DNA of 64,000 nucleotides from Luidia sarsii (GCA_949987565.1 OX465104.1:25383757-25447756); one strand, 5' to 3'. Positions 23,601-35,823 are shown, numbered from the stretch's first letter. Translations and numbers: made by a program. The notes: generated from the letters alone by a model not told the origin.

Positions 23601-26600
23601 CACAGTCTGCATTTGTCTGTCTGTTCTGTAGGGGGGTTGTTCACCTCAGTTAGACACAGTGTTCCTATCGCAGTCTGTATTTGTCTGTCTGTTCTGTAGG
23701 GGGGTTGCTCACCTCAGTTAGACACAGCGTTCCTATCGCAGTCTGTATTTGTCTGTCTGTTCTGTTGGGGGGTTGCTCACCTCAGTTAGACACAGTGTTC
23801 CTATCGCAGTCTGTATTTGTCTGTCTGTTCTGTCGGGGGTTGCTCACAACAGTTAGACACAGTGTTCCTATCGCATTCTGTATTTGTCTGTTCTGTTGGG
23901 GGGTTGCTCCTATTACAGTCTGCATTTGTCTGTCTGTTCTGTTGGGGGGTGGCTCACATGAGTTAGACACAGCGTTCCTATCGCAGTCTGTATTTGTCTG
24001 TCTGTTCTGTAGGGGGGTTGCTCACCTCAGTTAGACACAGCGTTCCTATCACAGTCTGCATTTGTCTGTCTTTTCTGTTGGGGGGTTGCTCACCTCAGTT
24101 AGACACAGCGTTCCTATCGCAGTCTGCATTTATCTGTCTGTTCTGTCGGGGGGTTGCTCACCTCAGTTAGACACAGGGTTCCTATCGCAGTCTCCATTTG
24201 TCTGTCTGTTCTGTCAAGGGTTGCTCACCTCAGTTAGACACAGTGTTCCTATCGCAGTCTCCATTTGTATGTCTGTTCTGTCGGGGGGGTTGCTCACCTC
24301 AGTTAGACACAGTGTTCCTATCGCAGTCTGTATTTGTCTGTCTGTTCTGTCGGGGGGTTGCTCACCTCAGTTAGACACAGTGTTCCTATCGCAGTCTGCA
24401 TTTGTCTGTCTGTTCTGTCAAGGGTTGCTCACCTCAGTTAGACACAGTGTTCCTATCGCAGTCTGTATTTGTCTGTCTGTTCTGTCGGGGGGTTGCTCAC
24501 CTCAGTTAGACACAGTGTTCCTATCGCAGTCTGTATTTGTCTGTCTGTTCTGTCAAGGGTTGCTCACCTCAGTTAGACACAGTGTTCCTATTGCAGTCTC
24601 CATTTGTCTGTCTGTTCTGTCGGGGGGTTGCTCACCTCAGTTAGACACAGTGTTCCTATCGCAGTCTGTATTTATCTGTCTGTTCTGTCGGGGGGTTGCT
24701 CACCTCAGTTAGACACAGTGTTCCTATCGCAGTCTGCATTTGTCTGTCTGTTCTGTCGGGGGGTTGCTCGCCTCAGTTAGACACAGTGTTCCTATCGCAG
24801 TCTGCATTTGTCTGTCTGTTCTGTCGGGGGGTTGCTCACCTCAGTTAGACACAGTGTTCCTATCGCAGTCTGCATTTGTCTGTCTGTTCTGTCGGGGGGT
24901 TGCTCGCCTCAGTTAGACACAGTGTTCCTATCGCAGTCTGTATTTGTCTGTCTGTTCTGTCGGGTGGGTTGCTCGCCTCAGTTAGACACAGTGTTCCTAT
25001 CGCAGTCTGCATTTGTCTGTCTGTTCTGTCGGGGGGTTGCTCACCTCAGTTAGACACAGTGTTCCTATCGCAGTCTGTATTTGTCTGTCTGTTCTGTCGG
25101 GGGGTTGCTCACCTCAGTTAGACACAGCGTTCCTATCGCAGTCTTCATTTGTCTGTCTGTTCTGTCGGAGGGGTTCCTCACCTCAGTTAGACACAGTGTT
25201 CCTATCGCAGTCTGTATTTGTCTGTCTGTTCTGTCAGGGTTTACTCACCTCAGTTAGACACAGCGTTCCTATCGCAGTCTGCATTTGTCTGTCTGTTCTG
25301 TCGGGGGTTGCTCGCCTCAGTTAGACACAGCGTTCCTATCGCAGTCTGCATTTGTCTGTCTGTTCTGTCGGGGGGTTGCTCACCTCAGTTAGACACAGCG
25401 TTCCTATCACAGTCTGTATTTGTCTGTCTGTTCTGGCAGGGGGTTGTTCACCTCAGTTAGACACAGCGTTCCTATCGCAGTCTGTATTTGTCTGTCTGTT
25501 CTGTCGGGGGGTTGCTCACCTCAGTTAGACACAGCGTTCCTATCGCAGTCTGCATTTGTCTGTCTGTTCTGTCAGGGGTTGCTCACCTCAGTTAGACACA
25601 GCGTTCCTATCGCAGTCTGCATTTGTCTGTCTGTTCTGTCGGGGGGTTGCTCACCTCAGTTAGACACAGCGTTCCTATCGCAGTCTGCATTTGTCTGTCT
25701 GTTCTGTCGGGGGGTTGCTCACCTCAGTTAGACACAGCGTTCCTATCGCAGTCTGTATTTGTCTGTCTGTTCTGTCGGGGGGTTGCTCACCTCAGTTAGA
25801 CACAGCGTTCCTATCGCAGTCTGCATTTTTCTGTCTGTTCTGGCAGGGGGTTGTTCACCTCAGTTAGACACAGTGTTCCTATCGCAGTCTGCATTTGTCT
25901 GTCTGTTCTGTCGGGGGGTTCCTCACCTCAGTTAGACACAGCGTTCCTATCACAGTCTGCATTTGTCTGTCTGTTCTGTCGGGGGGTTGCTCGCCTCAGT
26001 TAGACACAGCGTTCCTATCGCCGTCTGCATTTGTCTGTCTGTTCTGTCAGGGGTTGCTCACCTCAGTTAGACACAGCGTTCCTATCGCAGTCTGTATTTG
26101 TCTGTCTGTTCTGTCGGGGGGTTGCTCACCTCAGTTAGACACAGTGTTCCTATCGCAGTCTGCATTTGTCTGTCTGTTATGTCGAGGGGTTGCTCACCTC
26201 AGTTAGACACACCGTTCCTATCGCAGTCTGTATTTGTCTGTCTGTTCTGTCGGGGGTTGCTCACCTCAGTTAGACACAGCGTTCCTATCGCAGTCTGTAT
26301 TTGTCTGTCTGTTCTGTCGGGGGGTTGCTCACCTCAGTTAGACACAGCGTTCCTATCGCAGTCTGCATTTGTCTGTCTGTTCTGTCAGGGATTGCTCACC
26401 TCAGTTAGACACAGCGTTCCTATCGCAGTCTGCATTTGTCTGTCTGTTCTGTCGGGGGGTTGCTCACCTCAGTTAGACACAGTGTTCCTATCGCAGTCTG
26501 TATTTGTCTGTCTGTTCTGTCGGGGGGTTGCTCACCTCAGTTAGACACAGCGTTCCTATCGCAGTCTGCATTTGTCTGTCTGTTCTGTCGGGGGGTTGCT

Positions 26601-29600
26601 CACCTCAGTTAGACACAGCGTTCCTATCGCAGTCTGCATTTGTCTGTCTGTTCTGTCGGGGGGTTGCTCACCTCAATTAGACACAGCATTCCTATCACAG
26701 TCTGCATTTGTCTGTCTGTTCTGTCGGGGGGTTGCTCGCCTCAGTTAGACACAGCGTTCCTATCGCCGTCTGCATTTGTCTGTCTGTTCTGTCAGGGGTT
26801 GCTCACCTCAGTTAGACACAGTGTTCCTATCGCAGTCTGCATTTGTCTGTCTGTTATGTCGAGGGGTTGCTCACCTCAGTTAGACACACCGTTCCTATCG
26901 CAGTCTGCATTTATCTGTCTGTTCTGTAGGGGGGTTCCTCACCTCAGTTAGACACAGTGTTCCTATCGCAGTCTGTATTTGTCTGTCTGTTCTGTCAGGG
27001 GTTGCTCACCTCAGTTAGACACAGCGTTCCTATCGCAGTCTGTATTTGACTGTCTGTTCTGTCAGGGGTTGCTCACCTCAGTTAGACACAGCGTTCCTAT
27101 CGCAGTCTGCATTTGTCTGTCTGTTCTGTCAGGGGTTGCTCACCTCAGTTAGACACAGCGTTCCTATCGCAGTCTGCATTTGTCTGTCTGTTCTGTCAGG
27201 GGTTGCTCATCTCAGTTAGACACAGCGTTCCTATCGCAGTCTGCATTTGACTGTCTGTTCTGTCGGGGGTTGCTCGCCTCAGTTAGACACAGCGTTCCTA
27301 TCGCAGTCTGCATTTGTCTGTCTGTTCTGTCGGGGGGTTGCTCACCTCAGTTAGACACAGCGTTCCTATCGCAGTCTGTATTTGTCTGTCTGTTCTGTCG
27401 GGGGGTTGCTCACCTCAGTTAGACACAGTGTTCCTATCCCAGTCTGCATTTGTCTGTCTGTTCTGTCGGGGGGTTGCTCACCTCAGTTAGACACAGTGTT
27501 CCTATCGCAGTCTGTATTTGTCTGTCTGTTCTGTCGGGGGGTTGCTCACCTCAGTTAGACACAGCGTTCCTATCACAGTCTGCATTTGTCTGTCTGTTCT
27601 GTCGGAGGGGTTCCTCACCTCAGTTAGACACAGTGTTCCTATCGCAGTCTGTATTTGTCTGTCTGTTCTGTCAGGGTTTACTCACCTCAGTTAGACACAG
27701 CGTTCCTATCGCAGTCTGCATTTGTCTGTCTGTTCTGTCGGGGGTTGCTCGCCTCAGTTAGACACAGCGTTCCTATCGCAGTCTGCATTTGTCTGTCTGT
27801 TCTGTCGGGGGTTGCTCACCTCAGTTAGATACAGCGTTCCTATCGCAGTCTGCATTTGTCTGTCTGTTCTGTCAGGGGCTTGCTCACCTCAGTTAGACAC
27901 AGTGTTCCTATCGCAGTCTGTATTTGTCTGTCTGTTCTGTCAGGGTTTACTCACCTCAGTTAGACACAGCGTTCCTATCGCAGTCTGCATTTGTCTGTCT
28001 GTTCTGTCAGGGGGTTGCTCACCTCAGTTAGACACAGTGTTCCTATCGCAGTCTGTATTTGTCTGTCTGTTCTGTCAGGGGCTTGCTCACCTCAGTTAGA
28101 CACAGCGTTCCTATCGCAGTCTGCATTTGACTGTCTGTTCTGTCGGGGGTTGCTCGCCTCAGTTAGACACAGCGTTCCTATCGCAGTCTGCATTTGTCTG
28201 TCTGTTCTGTCGGGGGTTGCTCACCTCAGTTAGATACAGCGTTCCTATCGCAGTCTGCATTTGTCTGTCTGTTCTGTCGGGGGGTTGCTCACCTCAGTTA
28301 GACACAGCGTTCCTATCGCAGTCTGCATTTGTCTGTCTGTTCTGTCGGGGGGTTGCTCACCTCAGTTAGACACAGCGTTCCTATCGCAGTCTGCATTTGT
28401 CTGTCTGTTCTGTCGGGGGGTTGCTCACCTCAATTAGACACAGCATTCCTATCACAGTCTGCATTTGTCTGTCTGTTCTGTCGGGGGGTTGCTCGCCTCA
28501 GTTAGACACAGCGTTCCTATCGCCGTCTGCATTTGTCTGTCTGTTCTGTCAGGGGTTGCTCACCTCAGTTAGACACAGTGTTCCTATCGCAGTCTGCATT
28601 TGTCTGTCTGTTATGTCGAGGGGTTGCTCACCTCAGTTAGACACACCGTTCCTATCGCAGTCTGTATTTGTCTGTCTGTTCTGTCGGGGGTTGCTCACCT
28701 CAGTTAGACACAGCGTTCCTATCGCAGTCTGTATTTGTCTGTCTGTTCTGTCGGGGGGTTGCTCACCTCAGTTAGACACAGCGTTCCTATCGCAGTCTGC
28801 ATTTGTCTGCCTGTTCTGTCAGGGATTGCTCACCTCAGTTAGACACAGCGTTCCTATCGCAGTCTGCATTTGTCTGTCTGTTCTGTCGGGGGGTTGCTCA
28901 CCTCAGTTAGACACAGCGTTCCTATCGCAGTCTGTATTTGTCTGTCTGTTCTGTCGGGGGGTTGCTCACCTCAGTTAGACACAGCGTTCCTATCGCAGTC
29001 TGCATTTGTCTGTCTGTTCTGTCGGGGGGTTGCTCACCTCAGTTAGACACAGCGTTCCTATCGCAGTCTGCATTTGTCTGTCTGTTCTGTCGGGGGGTTG
29101 CTCACCTCAATTAGACACAGCATTCCTATCACAGTCTGCATTTGTCTGTCTGTTCTGTCGGGGGGTTGCTCGCCTCAGTTAGACACAGCGTTCCTATCGC
29201 CGTCTGCATTTGTCTGTCTGTTCTGTCAGGGGTTGCTCACCTCAGTTAGACACAGTGTTCCTATCGCAGTCTGCATTTGTCTGTCTGTTATGTCGAGGGG
29301 TTGCTCACCTCAGTTAGACACACCGTTCCTATCGCAGTCTGTATTTGTCTGTCTGTTCTGTCGGGGGTTGCTCACCTCAGTTAGACACAGCGTTCCTATC
29401 GCAGTCTGTATTTGTCTGTCTGTTCTGTCGGGGGGTTGCTCACCTCAGTTAGACACAGCGTTCCTATCGCAGTCTGCATTTGTCTGTCTGTTCTGTCAGG
29501 GATTGCTCACCTCAGTTAGACACAGCGTTCCTATCGCAGTCTGCATTTGTCTGTCTGTTCTGTCGGGGGGTTGCTCACCTCAGTTAGACACAGTGTTCCT

Positions 29601-30385
29601 ATCGCAGTCTGTATTTGTCTGTCTGTTCTGTCGGGGGGTTGCTCACCTCAGTTAGACACAGCATTCCTATCGCAGTCTTCATTTGTCTGTCTGTTCTGTC
29701 GGAGGGGTTCCTCACCTCAGTTAGACACAGTGTTCCTATCGCAGTCTGTATTTGTCTGTCTGTTCTGGCAGGGGGTTGTTCACCTCAGTTAGACACAGCG
29801 TTCCTATCGCAGTCTGCATTTGTCTGTCTGTTCTGTCGGGGGTTGCTCACCTCAGTTAGACACAGTGTTCCTATCGCAGTCTGTATTTGTCTGTCTGTTC
29901 TGGCAGGGGGTTGTTCACCTCAGTTAGACACAGTGTTCCTATCGCAGTCTGCATTTGTCTGTCTGTTCTGGCAGGGGGTTGCTCACCTCAGTTAGACACA
30001 GTGTTCCTATCGCAGTCTGCATTTGTCTGTCTGTTCTGTCGGGGGTTGCTCGCCTCAGTTAGACACAGCGTTCCTATCGCAGTCTGCATTTGACTGTCTG
30101 TTCTGTCGGGGGTTGCTCGCCTCAGTTAGACACAGCGTTCCTATCGCAGTCTGTATTTGTCTGTCTGTTCTGTCGGGGGGTTGCTCACCTCAGTTAGACA
30201 CAGTGTTCCTATCCCAGTCTGCATTTGTCCTTCTGTTCTGTCGGGGGTTGCTCGCCTCAGTTAGACACAGCGTTCCTATCGCAGTCTGCATTTGTCTGTC
30301 TGTTCTGTCGGGGGTTGCTCACCTCAGTTAGATACAGCGTTCCTATCGCAGTCTGCATTTGTCCGTTTGTTCTGTCGGGCGTTGC
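17649..30385 (+). repeat. 67/68-bp minisatellite array, right part
   Basis: About 188 units of the same repeat as 1-3651. Higher-order blocks are obvious. 18233-20478 repeats 1-2380, lacking two units (135 bp). The distinctive run with a shortened unit (TTGCTCCTATTACAG) recurs at 645, 18876, 21286 and 23906. A ten-unit block of 677 bp repeats at 28397 and 29074, and a variant lies at 26640. The last unit decays at 30360-30385 (GTCCGTTTGTTCTGTCGGGC). No coding function is supported. Confidence 0.97.
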
Positions 30386-30501
30386 TCACCTGTGAATTTC
30401 TGGGCTACTATAATGCTGGTACATATTATTGTCCTGTTTCAGGTACCTGCCTGTATGGGCTTTACGTATTTGAATGATATTCTTTTCCATGTATCCTGCA
30501 G

Positions 30502-30831
30502 GTGTTTGATGGTGCAACAGGCAGTTACCAGGCTACATTTGGGTCATGAGGCAGTGGATCCAACCAGCTGTACTGGCCAGTAGCCATTGCCATCCATTCC
30601 ATGGGCTTTGTGGCCGTGGCAGAGAATGGCAACCACTGTGTCCAACTGTTCACTCCTCGCTGGGAATCCTTCCACATCCTACGCAGCCAAGAAAATCCTT
30701 TCAGTTATCCTTTGGTTATAATCTTCAGCAAATGCAATAAGATAGTCGTCTGTGACTATGATAATCACAGGATCCAATTATTCGAAATCAAGACCTGCTC
30801 TCAAAGACTCGTCTTTTTTCAGGGTTCATGA
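30502..30831 (+). pseudogene. NHL-repeat exon remnant
   Basis: A TATCCTGCAG acceptor precedes VFDGATGSYQATFGS, then an in-frame TGA at 30547. The same frame resumes with GSNQLYWPVAIAIHSMGF, VAVAENGNHCVQLFTPRW and IVVCDYDNHRIQLFE. The N-G-N-H-x-V-Q-L-F and Y-D-N-H-R-I-Q-L-F signatures are typical blades of an NHL beta-propeller, as in TRIM-NHL proteins. About two blades are present and no RING or B-box is near. The stop, and the lack of other exons between it and the minisatellite, indicate a gene fragment. An intact exon of a gene using another frame at its start is less likely. Confidence 0.7.
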
Positions 30832-31605
30832 ATTTTCCTGTGTGTAGTTCCATGCCTTGTTTTCTTTCCTGCAAGAATTCCTTGACTTCCTCACCCAAAC
30901 AAAGAGGATACTGTCAAGAACTTTGGTGCAAGAGTGCACCAGTGCCTTATCACACCTTGACATTAAGATTCTCAATGTCCAACTTGTAGGATAGCAAATT
31001 CCATTGGCCTTGAATGTCATCACTTCTGTCATCTCACGTCCAAGATGCAAACAGGAGACACAGCAGGCACAGATAATGGCTTTTCTGGGAGACAAAGAAA
31101 TCCTCAACTTTTGGATTTCCCCTATGACCTTCAATGACAAAATGTCTTTGGAGATCTGGGAAATGCATGAGTCGCCTTCCGTGATATGTCCGGGTTTCCC
31201 ACGATCACGGCAAACCCTGCTTTGGGATCAAAACAATCCAAGGACATTTCTATTCTTCCTATATAACTGTCTCCCCAGACAAAGAAATCCAGATATTAGC
31301 TTACGGTAGTAAGAAAAACATGCTTTACATGACAGAAGGCCAAAAGGCCCAATATTTACCGATCATATCTCCTAATTTCTTATCTCTATAAGTAGTTGTA
31401 TGCACTGTACAGGATCTATTACTCTCAGTGATTTAGAAGGCCGGAAATTTCCATCCTTGCAGATTTCTGCCTTTGAGAAAGGTCCTGCTAGGATCAACAT
31501 ATCAGGCCCAGATCTGAGGTTTGCACAGTTTTGTCATTTAAGTCAGTCAGCAACTTTCTGTCATTTCCTTGCTTCTACAAATGTACAGTCTTTACATGCT
31601 GTTTC
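30832..31605. other. No gene seen; Penelope-terminus-like remnant
   Basis: At 31472-31513 the reading TTTGAGAAAGGTCCTGCTAG and then a CAGGCCC match resembles the Penelope-like terminal signature at 38247, reversed. The rest is not recognised. Confidence 0.45.
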
Positions 31606-32190
31606 AGATGTCCTTGATCTTCAACAATTAGTAAATGTTAAAACTAGTCCAAATTCAGCTATCAATCAGGGCTCATTAATTGTTCTTATTTTGACAAACA
31701 GACCCAACTTGTTTACTAATGTACAGTACGTGTATGTATTCAACCAGGTTTAGGATCTATAGTGATCAGAATGGTTTCTCATGTATCCTCTCCCCTCACA
31801 AAGCTGGATCTGTTACACGGTATATCTATCAATACAACAAGGTTGATTGGAACATCCTCTGTGACACTCTTAATAGAACCCCTTGGGACACCTGCTTTTG
31901 GTCAGAACATTTTAATGATGCTGGGGATACATTTAAAGAATTCTTACTTGCAGTCAAACATATGATGTTCCTATATATGGCTAAGCAGAATGATAAAAAG
32001 ACAAAACCCTTGGATTACCCATGAAATTGTTATTCTTAGTAAAAGAAAACATTCTACTTTCAAGGCACATAACAGACATCCAAACAGTGATTGTCTTTGG
32101 ACTAGATTAGTAAACTTTACGCAACCAAATTAAGAACCTAACAGCCCAGTCATATGCATTGTTCATTAAGCGTCTCTGTGTTTGTAAATG
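31606..32190 (+). mobile_element. LINE (non-LTR retrotransposon) endonuclease-region fragment
   Basis: Conceptual translation gives VLILTNRPNLFTNVQ around 31680-31730, a typical endonuclease-end motif (LDLILTN) of CR1/L2/Jockey-type LINEs. Further on it gives SVTRYIYQYNKVDWNILCDT and LNRTPWDTCFW. After a one-base shift near 32008 it gives PWITHEIVILSKRKHSTFKA and NSDCLWTRLVNF. The motif order D-W...W-D...PWI-T-x-E-I...K-R-K matches the linker between endonuclease and reverse transcriptase. Stops and shifts break it, and the reverse transcriptase itself is absent. Confidence 0.65.
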
Positions 32191-32639
32191 CCAACATTTT
32201 GTTCTCAGTCTCTGGTTCCTGAAATTAAAAGGCCTGACTACCTTCTCCTATTGATCCCTGAATGAGTGTTTGGTTGTTTACCTTTCTTATGCCCACGAGT
32301 TTCCCCAAAATGACATTTTTGTTAGGTTTCAGTTTCAGCAGCTGCAAGACAATCACTGGATTTTCACAAACAAGCAGATGACTTTTCAATGGCACCCAAG
32401 AGCTAAAAAGATTGTAATAAACACCCATTATCCATGATATGGGTTGGATAGTTGAAGTAAAATGAAGAAAAACTGGGATGAATTAATTTTGTTTAGAAAT
32501 CAGAATTCGTTTGACAAGTCCCCAAATGACTTCAAATTATGTTCACAGGGCATAATTGATTGTGGGGTGCATATTTGATGCAATCCTTTTCTTAAATGAT
32601 GTCTAGTTTTCACATTCTGTCTTTAAGAAAGTTCCTGCT
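32191..32639. other. No gene seen
   Basis: AT-rich. Near 32622 the sequence AGAAAGTTCCTGCTCAGATC resembles a Penelope-like terminus and may be the decayed 3' end of the reverse-transcriptase copy that follows on the minus strand. Confidence 0.4.
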
Positions 32640-33808
32640 CAGATCAAAACAGTAGGCCCTCTACATTGTGAGTTTTCACATTGCTTTTGCTGCCTGAGTG
32701 CTTCTGAACCATAGTTCATTCTAAGAATGGGAATGGAATAGACTTTAGCAATGGAGTTCTTCACTTGGCGAGAACTATAGCCTCTAGCAACCAAGTTACT
32801 GGCCAATACACGTGTATGGCGGCGAAAGTCAGACTCATTGGAACATATACGCCTCAATCTGAGGGCCTGGCTGTAAGCTATACCAGTCTTACAGTGTCTA
32901 GGGTGACAACTGGAGGAATGGAGATATTGATGAGTGTCGTTGGGCTTAGAATACAAGTCAGTAGTGAGTGTATTGAGGTCTTTCCGGACGGTGACCGTGT
33001 CCAGAAAGTGGGTCTGCTGGAGCTGTTCCCATGTGAATTTGATAGTGCTGTGGAAGAAATTGATGTGGTCAAAGAAGGCATTCAAGCTGCTACTGTCCCT
33101 AGTCCAAATGAAGAAAACGTCATCTATGTATCTCCACCAAATCCAAGGACGGCATGGAGCCTCAAGGTCACCCATGAAGAGGCAAGCAAAGGAAGGAGCC
33201 ATGGGCGTGCCCATGGCAGTGCCATGCACCTGGAGATAGTGTTTGCCAACAAAGGAGAAATTGTTCTTGGCCAGCACTAGCCTCATTGGGGTGGTTATGT
33301 CAGAGATGGGGGGGGGGGAGAAGACTGTTTTCCTTTCGCCAGGGCCGAGGAGCAAGCTTGAATGCCTTCTTCCTGGGGGATGTGAGTGTATAGAGAGGAA
33401 ACGTCAATAGTACCAATTATGGCAGTGGGCGGAATTAGATCCTTGACACTTTCCAACTTTCGCAGAAAGTCTGGAGTGTAATGGACGTATGAGGGGATTT
33501 GGGGAACCAAGGGTTTGAGAAAAGAGTCAATGAAAAGAGATATGTGTTCCGTATGTGATCGTGAACCATTGCCAGAGATGATGGGTCTGCCTGGGTTGTT
33601 GGTTTTGTGAATTTTGGGGAGAAGGTAGAATCTGGCAGTTCTACAATTGATCGGTGATACAAATCTTTGAGCTTTTTTACTCAATTGATCACGTGATCGC
33701 ATGTCATCCAAAACTTCCTGAATTTGCTCTGAAAATTTGCCAGTGGGGTTAGAGTCCAGACATTTATAGTGCTGGGGATTGTTAAGTTGGCGTTGACTTT
33801 GACTGGTA
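32640..33808 (-). mobile_element. Penelope-like element reverse transcriptase, frameshifted
   Basis: Minus-strand reading from 33808: RQLNNPQHYKCLDSNPTGKF, then ARFYLLPKIHKTNNPGRPII (reverse-transcriptase fingers), IIGTIDVSSLYTHIP (motif A), AMGTPMAPSFACLFMGDLE (motif B) and WWRYIDDVFFIW (motif C, catalytic YIDD). FLDTVTVRKDLNTLTTDLY and RRICSNESDFRRH follow. These are hallmarks of Penelope-like reverse transcriptases. The frame changes at an 11-C run (33309-33319 on the minus strand): 9 or 12 C would keep it open, so a homopolymer slip or sequencing error is the only break I see in this domain. The GIY-YIG domain is missing. The 5' end is cut at about 33808, near a hairpin. Confidence 0.88.
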
Positions 33809-33867
33809 CCCGCTCACACGTGTGCGTGTGAATAGGCCAGACATGTGGACACCATCCTGTTTATTGC

Positions 33868-33927
33868 CTAGGCTGGTTCCCGTCCCATGCGGACCATGTA
33901 GTGGGAAGGGGACGGGAACCAGCCTAG
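33868..33927. repeat. Perfect 19-bp inverted repeat (hairpin)
   Basis: CTAGGCTGGTTCCCGTCCC at 33868-33886 is the reverse complement of 33909-33927, with a 22-bp loop. It could be a MITE remnant or a structured site. Confidence 0.85.
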
Positions 33928-34066
33928 CTTTTGCGCAGCAGCGCCCTCTCGTGACCAAATATGGCTCTTAGCGGTAAGGTCGAATTCGTAAATAGAAGAC
34001 CCATTTCGGCGGCGTAATTTCGACGGAAAAAACAGGGTCCAGCAGGTGAAAGACACAAAGGTTAGG

Positions 34067-34165
34067 ATGCGGAAAGGTCCCGCCGGACTTGGGACGGGCG
34101 TGGAGTTGCTCCTGGTTGCTGGTGTACTTGCTACGGAGTCAAATAATCACTTGACACTTACAGAG
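34067..34165 (+). CDS. Possible first coding exon with signal peptide
   Basis: ATG at 34067 opens MRKGPAGLGTGVELLLVAGV and continues LATESNNHLTLTE to a strong donor GAG/GTAAGT at 34165. The basic start, a hydrophobic stretch LLLVAGVLA and a small-residue exit look like a secretory signal peptide, and the splice donor follows cleanly. The base composition around it (33930-34170) is GC-rich, as in a promoter or first exon. I see no second exon in the window and recognise no family. A chance frame is quite possible. Confidence 0.3.
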
Positions 34166-34606
34166 GTAAGTTGTGGGCGTGTTGTAAATGCACCATTTTG
34201 TTGTGCACATTTGTCCATAGGGAGCGAGTTGACTGACACCCGTAAATCCTTGCTATGCATGTGAGTTGTTATATACATCATGTACTAGACGGGTGTCACT
34301 GTCAGTCAACTCGGTCCGTGACCAACTCGGTCTCAATGGGAAAATGCAGCAAAACTATCACGAGAGTTACTAGCATGACTAGTAATACTATTACTAGATA
34401 CTACTACTTTTATACACTAGTCCGAGTAACTTGGACCTATCCCCAGAACTGTGGGGTTCTACATGTACGTCGTCCGCTGCTCTCCCGACCGGAACCCCAC
34501 AGATAACTAGGCTTTTTTCCCATAGGCTTCTGTGTAACGTTCACTAGTGCTGTGGCATAGGGATCAGCAGGTTCAGCATAACTCATAAAATGCTGCTTCA
34601 TTTGGC
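34166..34606. other. No gene seen; imperfect hairpin
   Basis: CGAGTTGACTGACACCCGT at 34225 pairs imperfectly with 34288-34313. The right side carries the GTCAACTCGGTCCGT word that forms the arrays at 38.9-41 kb. ACTAG-rich simple sequence lies at 34365-34420. Confidence 0.5.
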
Positions 34607-34936
34607 CCAAGATTTCTAGCAACGCAGTGGCTGTTGTTACGGTAGTTGCGGTAACCGTAACCCTCATCCTCCCGAAGGTCGGAGACCTGAGGCAGTGAGG
34701 GTTACACTTACGGGAAGATATGTACAAGATTATATGGGAGGTTCTTGTTTTTACCATTTTCGAAACACCACTGTCCCGATCACCCCCTTTTTCCACCTTT
34801 TTGAAAATCGCCACACACAATCTAAGGACATGCACTTGATCCCAAATGTATACTGAATGTGATCATATAACTCAAAACATCGTGGGTAAAATACTTTTCC
34901 GAAAAACGGGCAGAAACTCACCCAAATACTGTCTGT
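34607..34936 (+). repeat. Left arm of a ~330-bp inverted repeat
   Basis: Reverse complement of 35378-35657 plus 35824-35840. Shared landmarks are the CCGATCACCCCC run, GATCCCAAATGTATACTGA, and ACGGGCAGAAACTCACCCAA. The spacer (34937-35377) is rich in TACATG. Similar proteins can be read outward from both arms, as expected of a mirror copy. The left arm lacks the 166-bp insert found in the right arm. Confidence 0.88.
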
Positions 34937-34967
34937 ACGTGTGTGTACGTAGCGTACGGGTTCACAC

Positions 34968-35156
34968 TGTACATGTACATGTACATGTACTGTACATGTA
35001 CATGTACAATGTACACTGTGCTGTTGTTGTACATGTACAGTATATTACGTGTACAGTACATGTACATGTACATGTACATGCACGCGTATTATCAAAGAGT
35101 ATTCTTTGGTACTATGCTTGCACATGTACGGTACATGTACATGTACATGTACATGA
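34968..35156. repeat. TACATG palindromic tract
   Basis: Dense TACATGTACATG words between the arms of the large inverted repeat. Both strands read alike and could extrude as hairpins. Confidence 0.85.
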
Positions 35157-35377
35157 ACCGTACAATCACATGTACAGCGCACGTGTTGTATCCATGGTTG
35201 TATACAATACCAGTCGGCTCTTCACAGGGCGATGACCTGCGCGCGCACCACGAGTGTGGACTGTTATTGCGAAACAGCAAATAGCCGTCGTGCGGGTATA
35301 CGTCACAAGACTAAGCGCTGATTGGTCGAGGCGCCAGGTTCGGATTCGAACCTGGCGGAGACGTTGACGGGACATTT

Positions 35378-35657
35378 ACAGACAGTATTTGGGTGAGTTT
35401 CTGCCCGTTTTTCGGAAAAGTATTTGACCCACGATGTTTTGAGTTATCTGATCACATTCAGTATACATTTGGGATCAAGTGCATGTCCTTAGATTGTGTG
35501 TGGCGATTTTCAAAAGAGTGGAAAAAGGGGGCGATCGGGACAGTGGTGTTTCCAAAATGGTGAAAACAAAAACCACGCATATAATCTTGTACATATCTTC
35601 TTGTTACCCTCAGGTCTCCGACCTTCGGGAGGATGAGGGTTACGGTTACCGCAACTA
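35378..35657 (-). repeat. Right arm of the ~330-bp inverted repeat
   Basis: Mirror of 34607-34936, interrupted at 35658 by a foldback insert and resuming at 35824 with CAGCCACTACATTCTAGCAA. Confidence 0.88.
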
Positions 35658-35823
35658 TTGTTACGGCAGTCGTCCGTGTGGTTCCCTGACTTAACAGTAT
35701 TTGTCAGGATGTATAGCTCTTGTCTTGGAACCAGACTATCAGCTAATAGACTGGTTCAACCAGCCCGCAATGCTGACGAAATACAATCAAATCAGGGAAC
35801 CACACGGACGACTGCCGTAACAA
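35658..35823. mobile_element. Foldback/MITE-like insert with perfect 32-bp inverted ends
   Basis: Starts TTGTTACGGCAGTCGTCCG and ends with the exact reverse complement (35792-35823). The 102-bp interior holds a smaller hairpin, GAACCAG...CTGGTTC. The mirror arm at 34607-34936 is the empty version of the site. The last 9 bases of the insert (CCGTAACAA) are already present in that empty site, so the insert may include an inverted copy of its own flank. Confidence 0.8.

Noticed and set aside
1..30385. CRISPR array
   Set aside because: Units are contiguous with no unique spacers, the repeat is 67-68 bp long and the context is eukaryotic.
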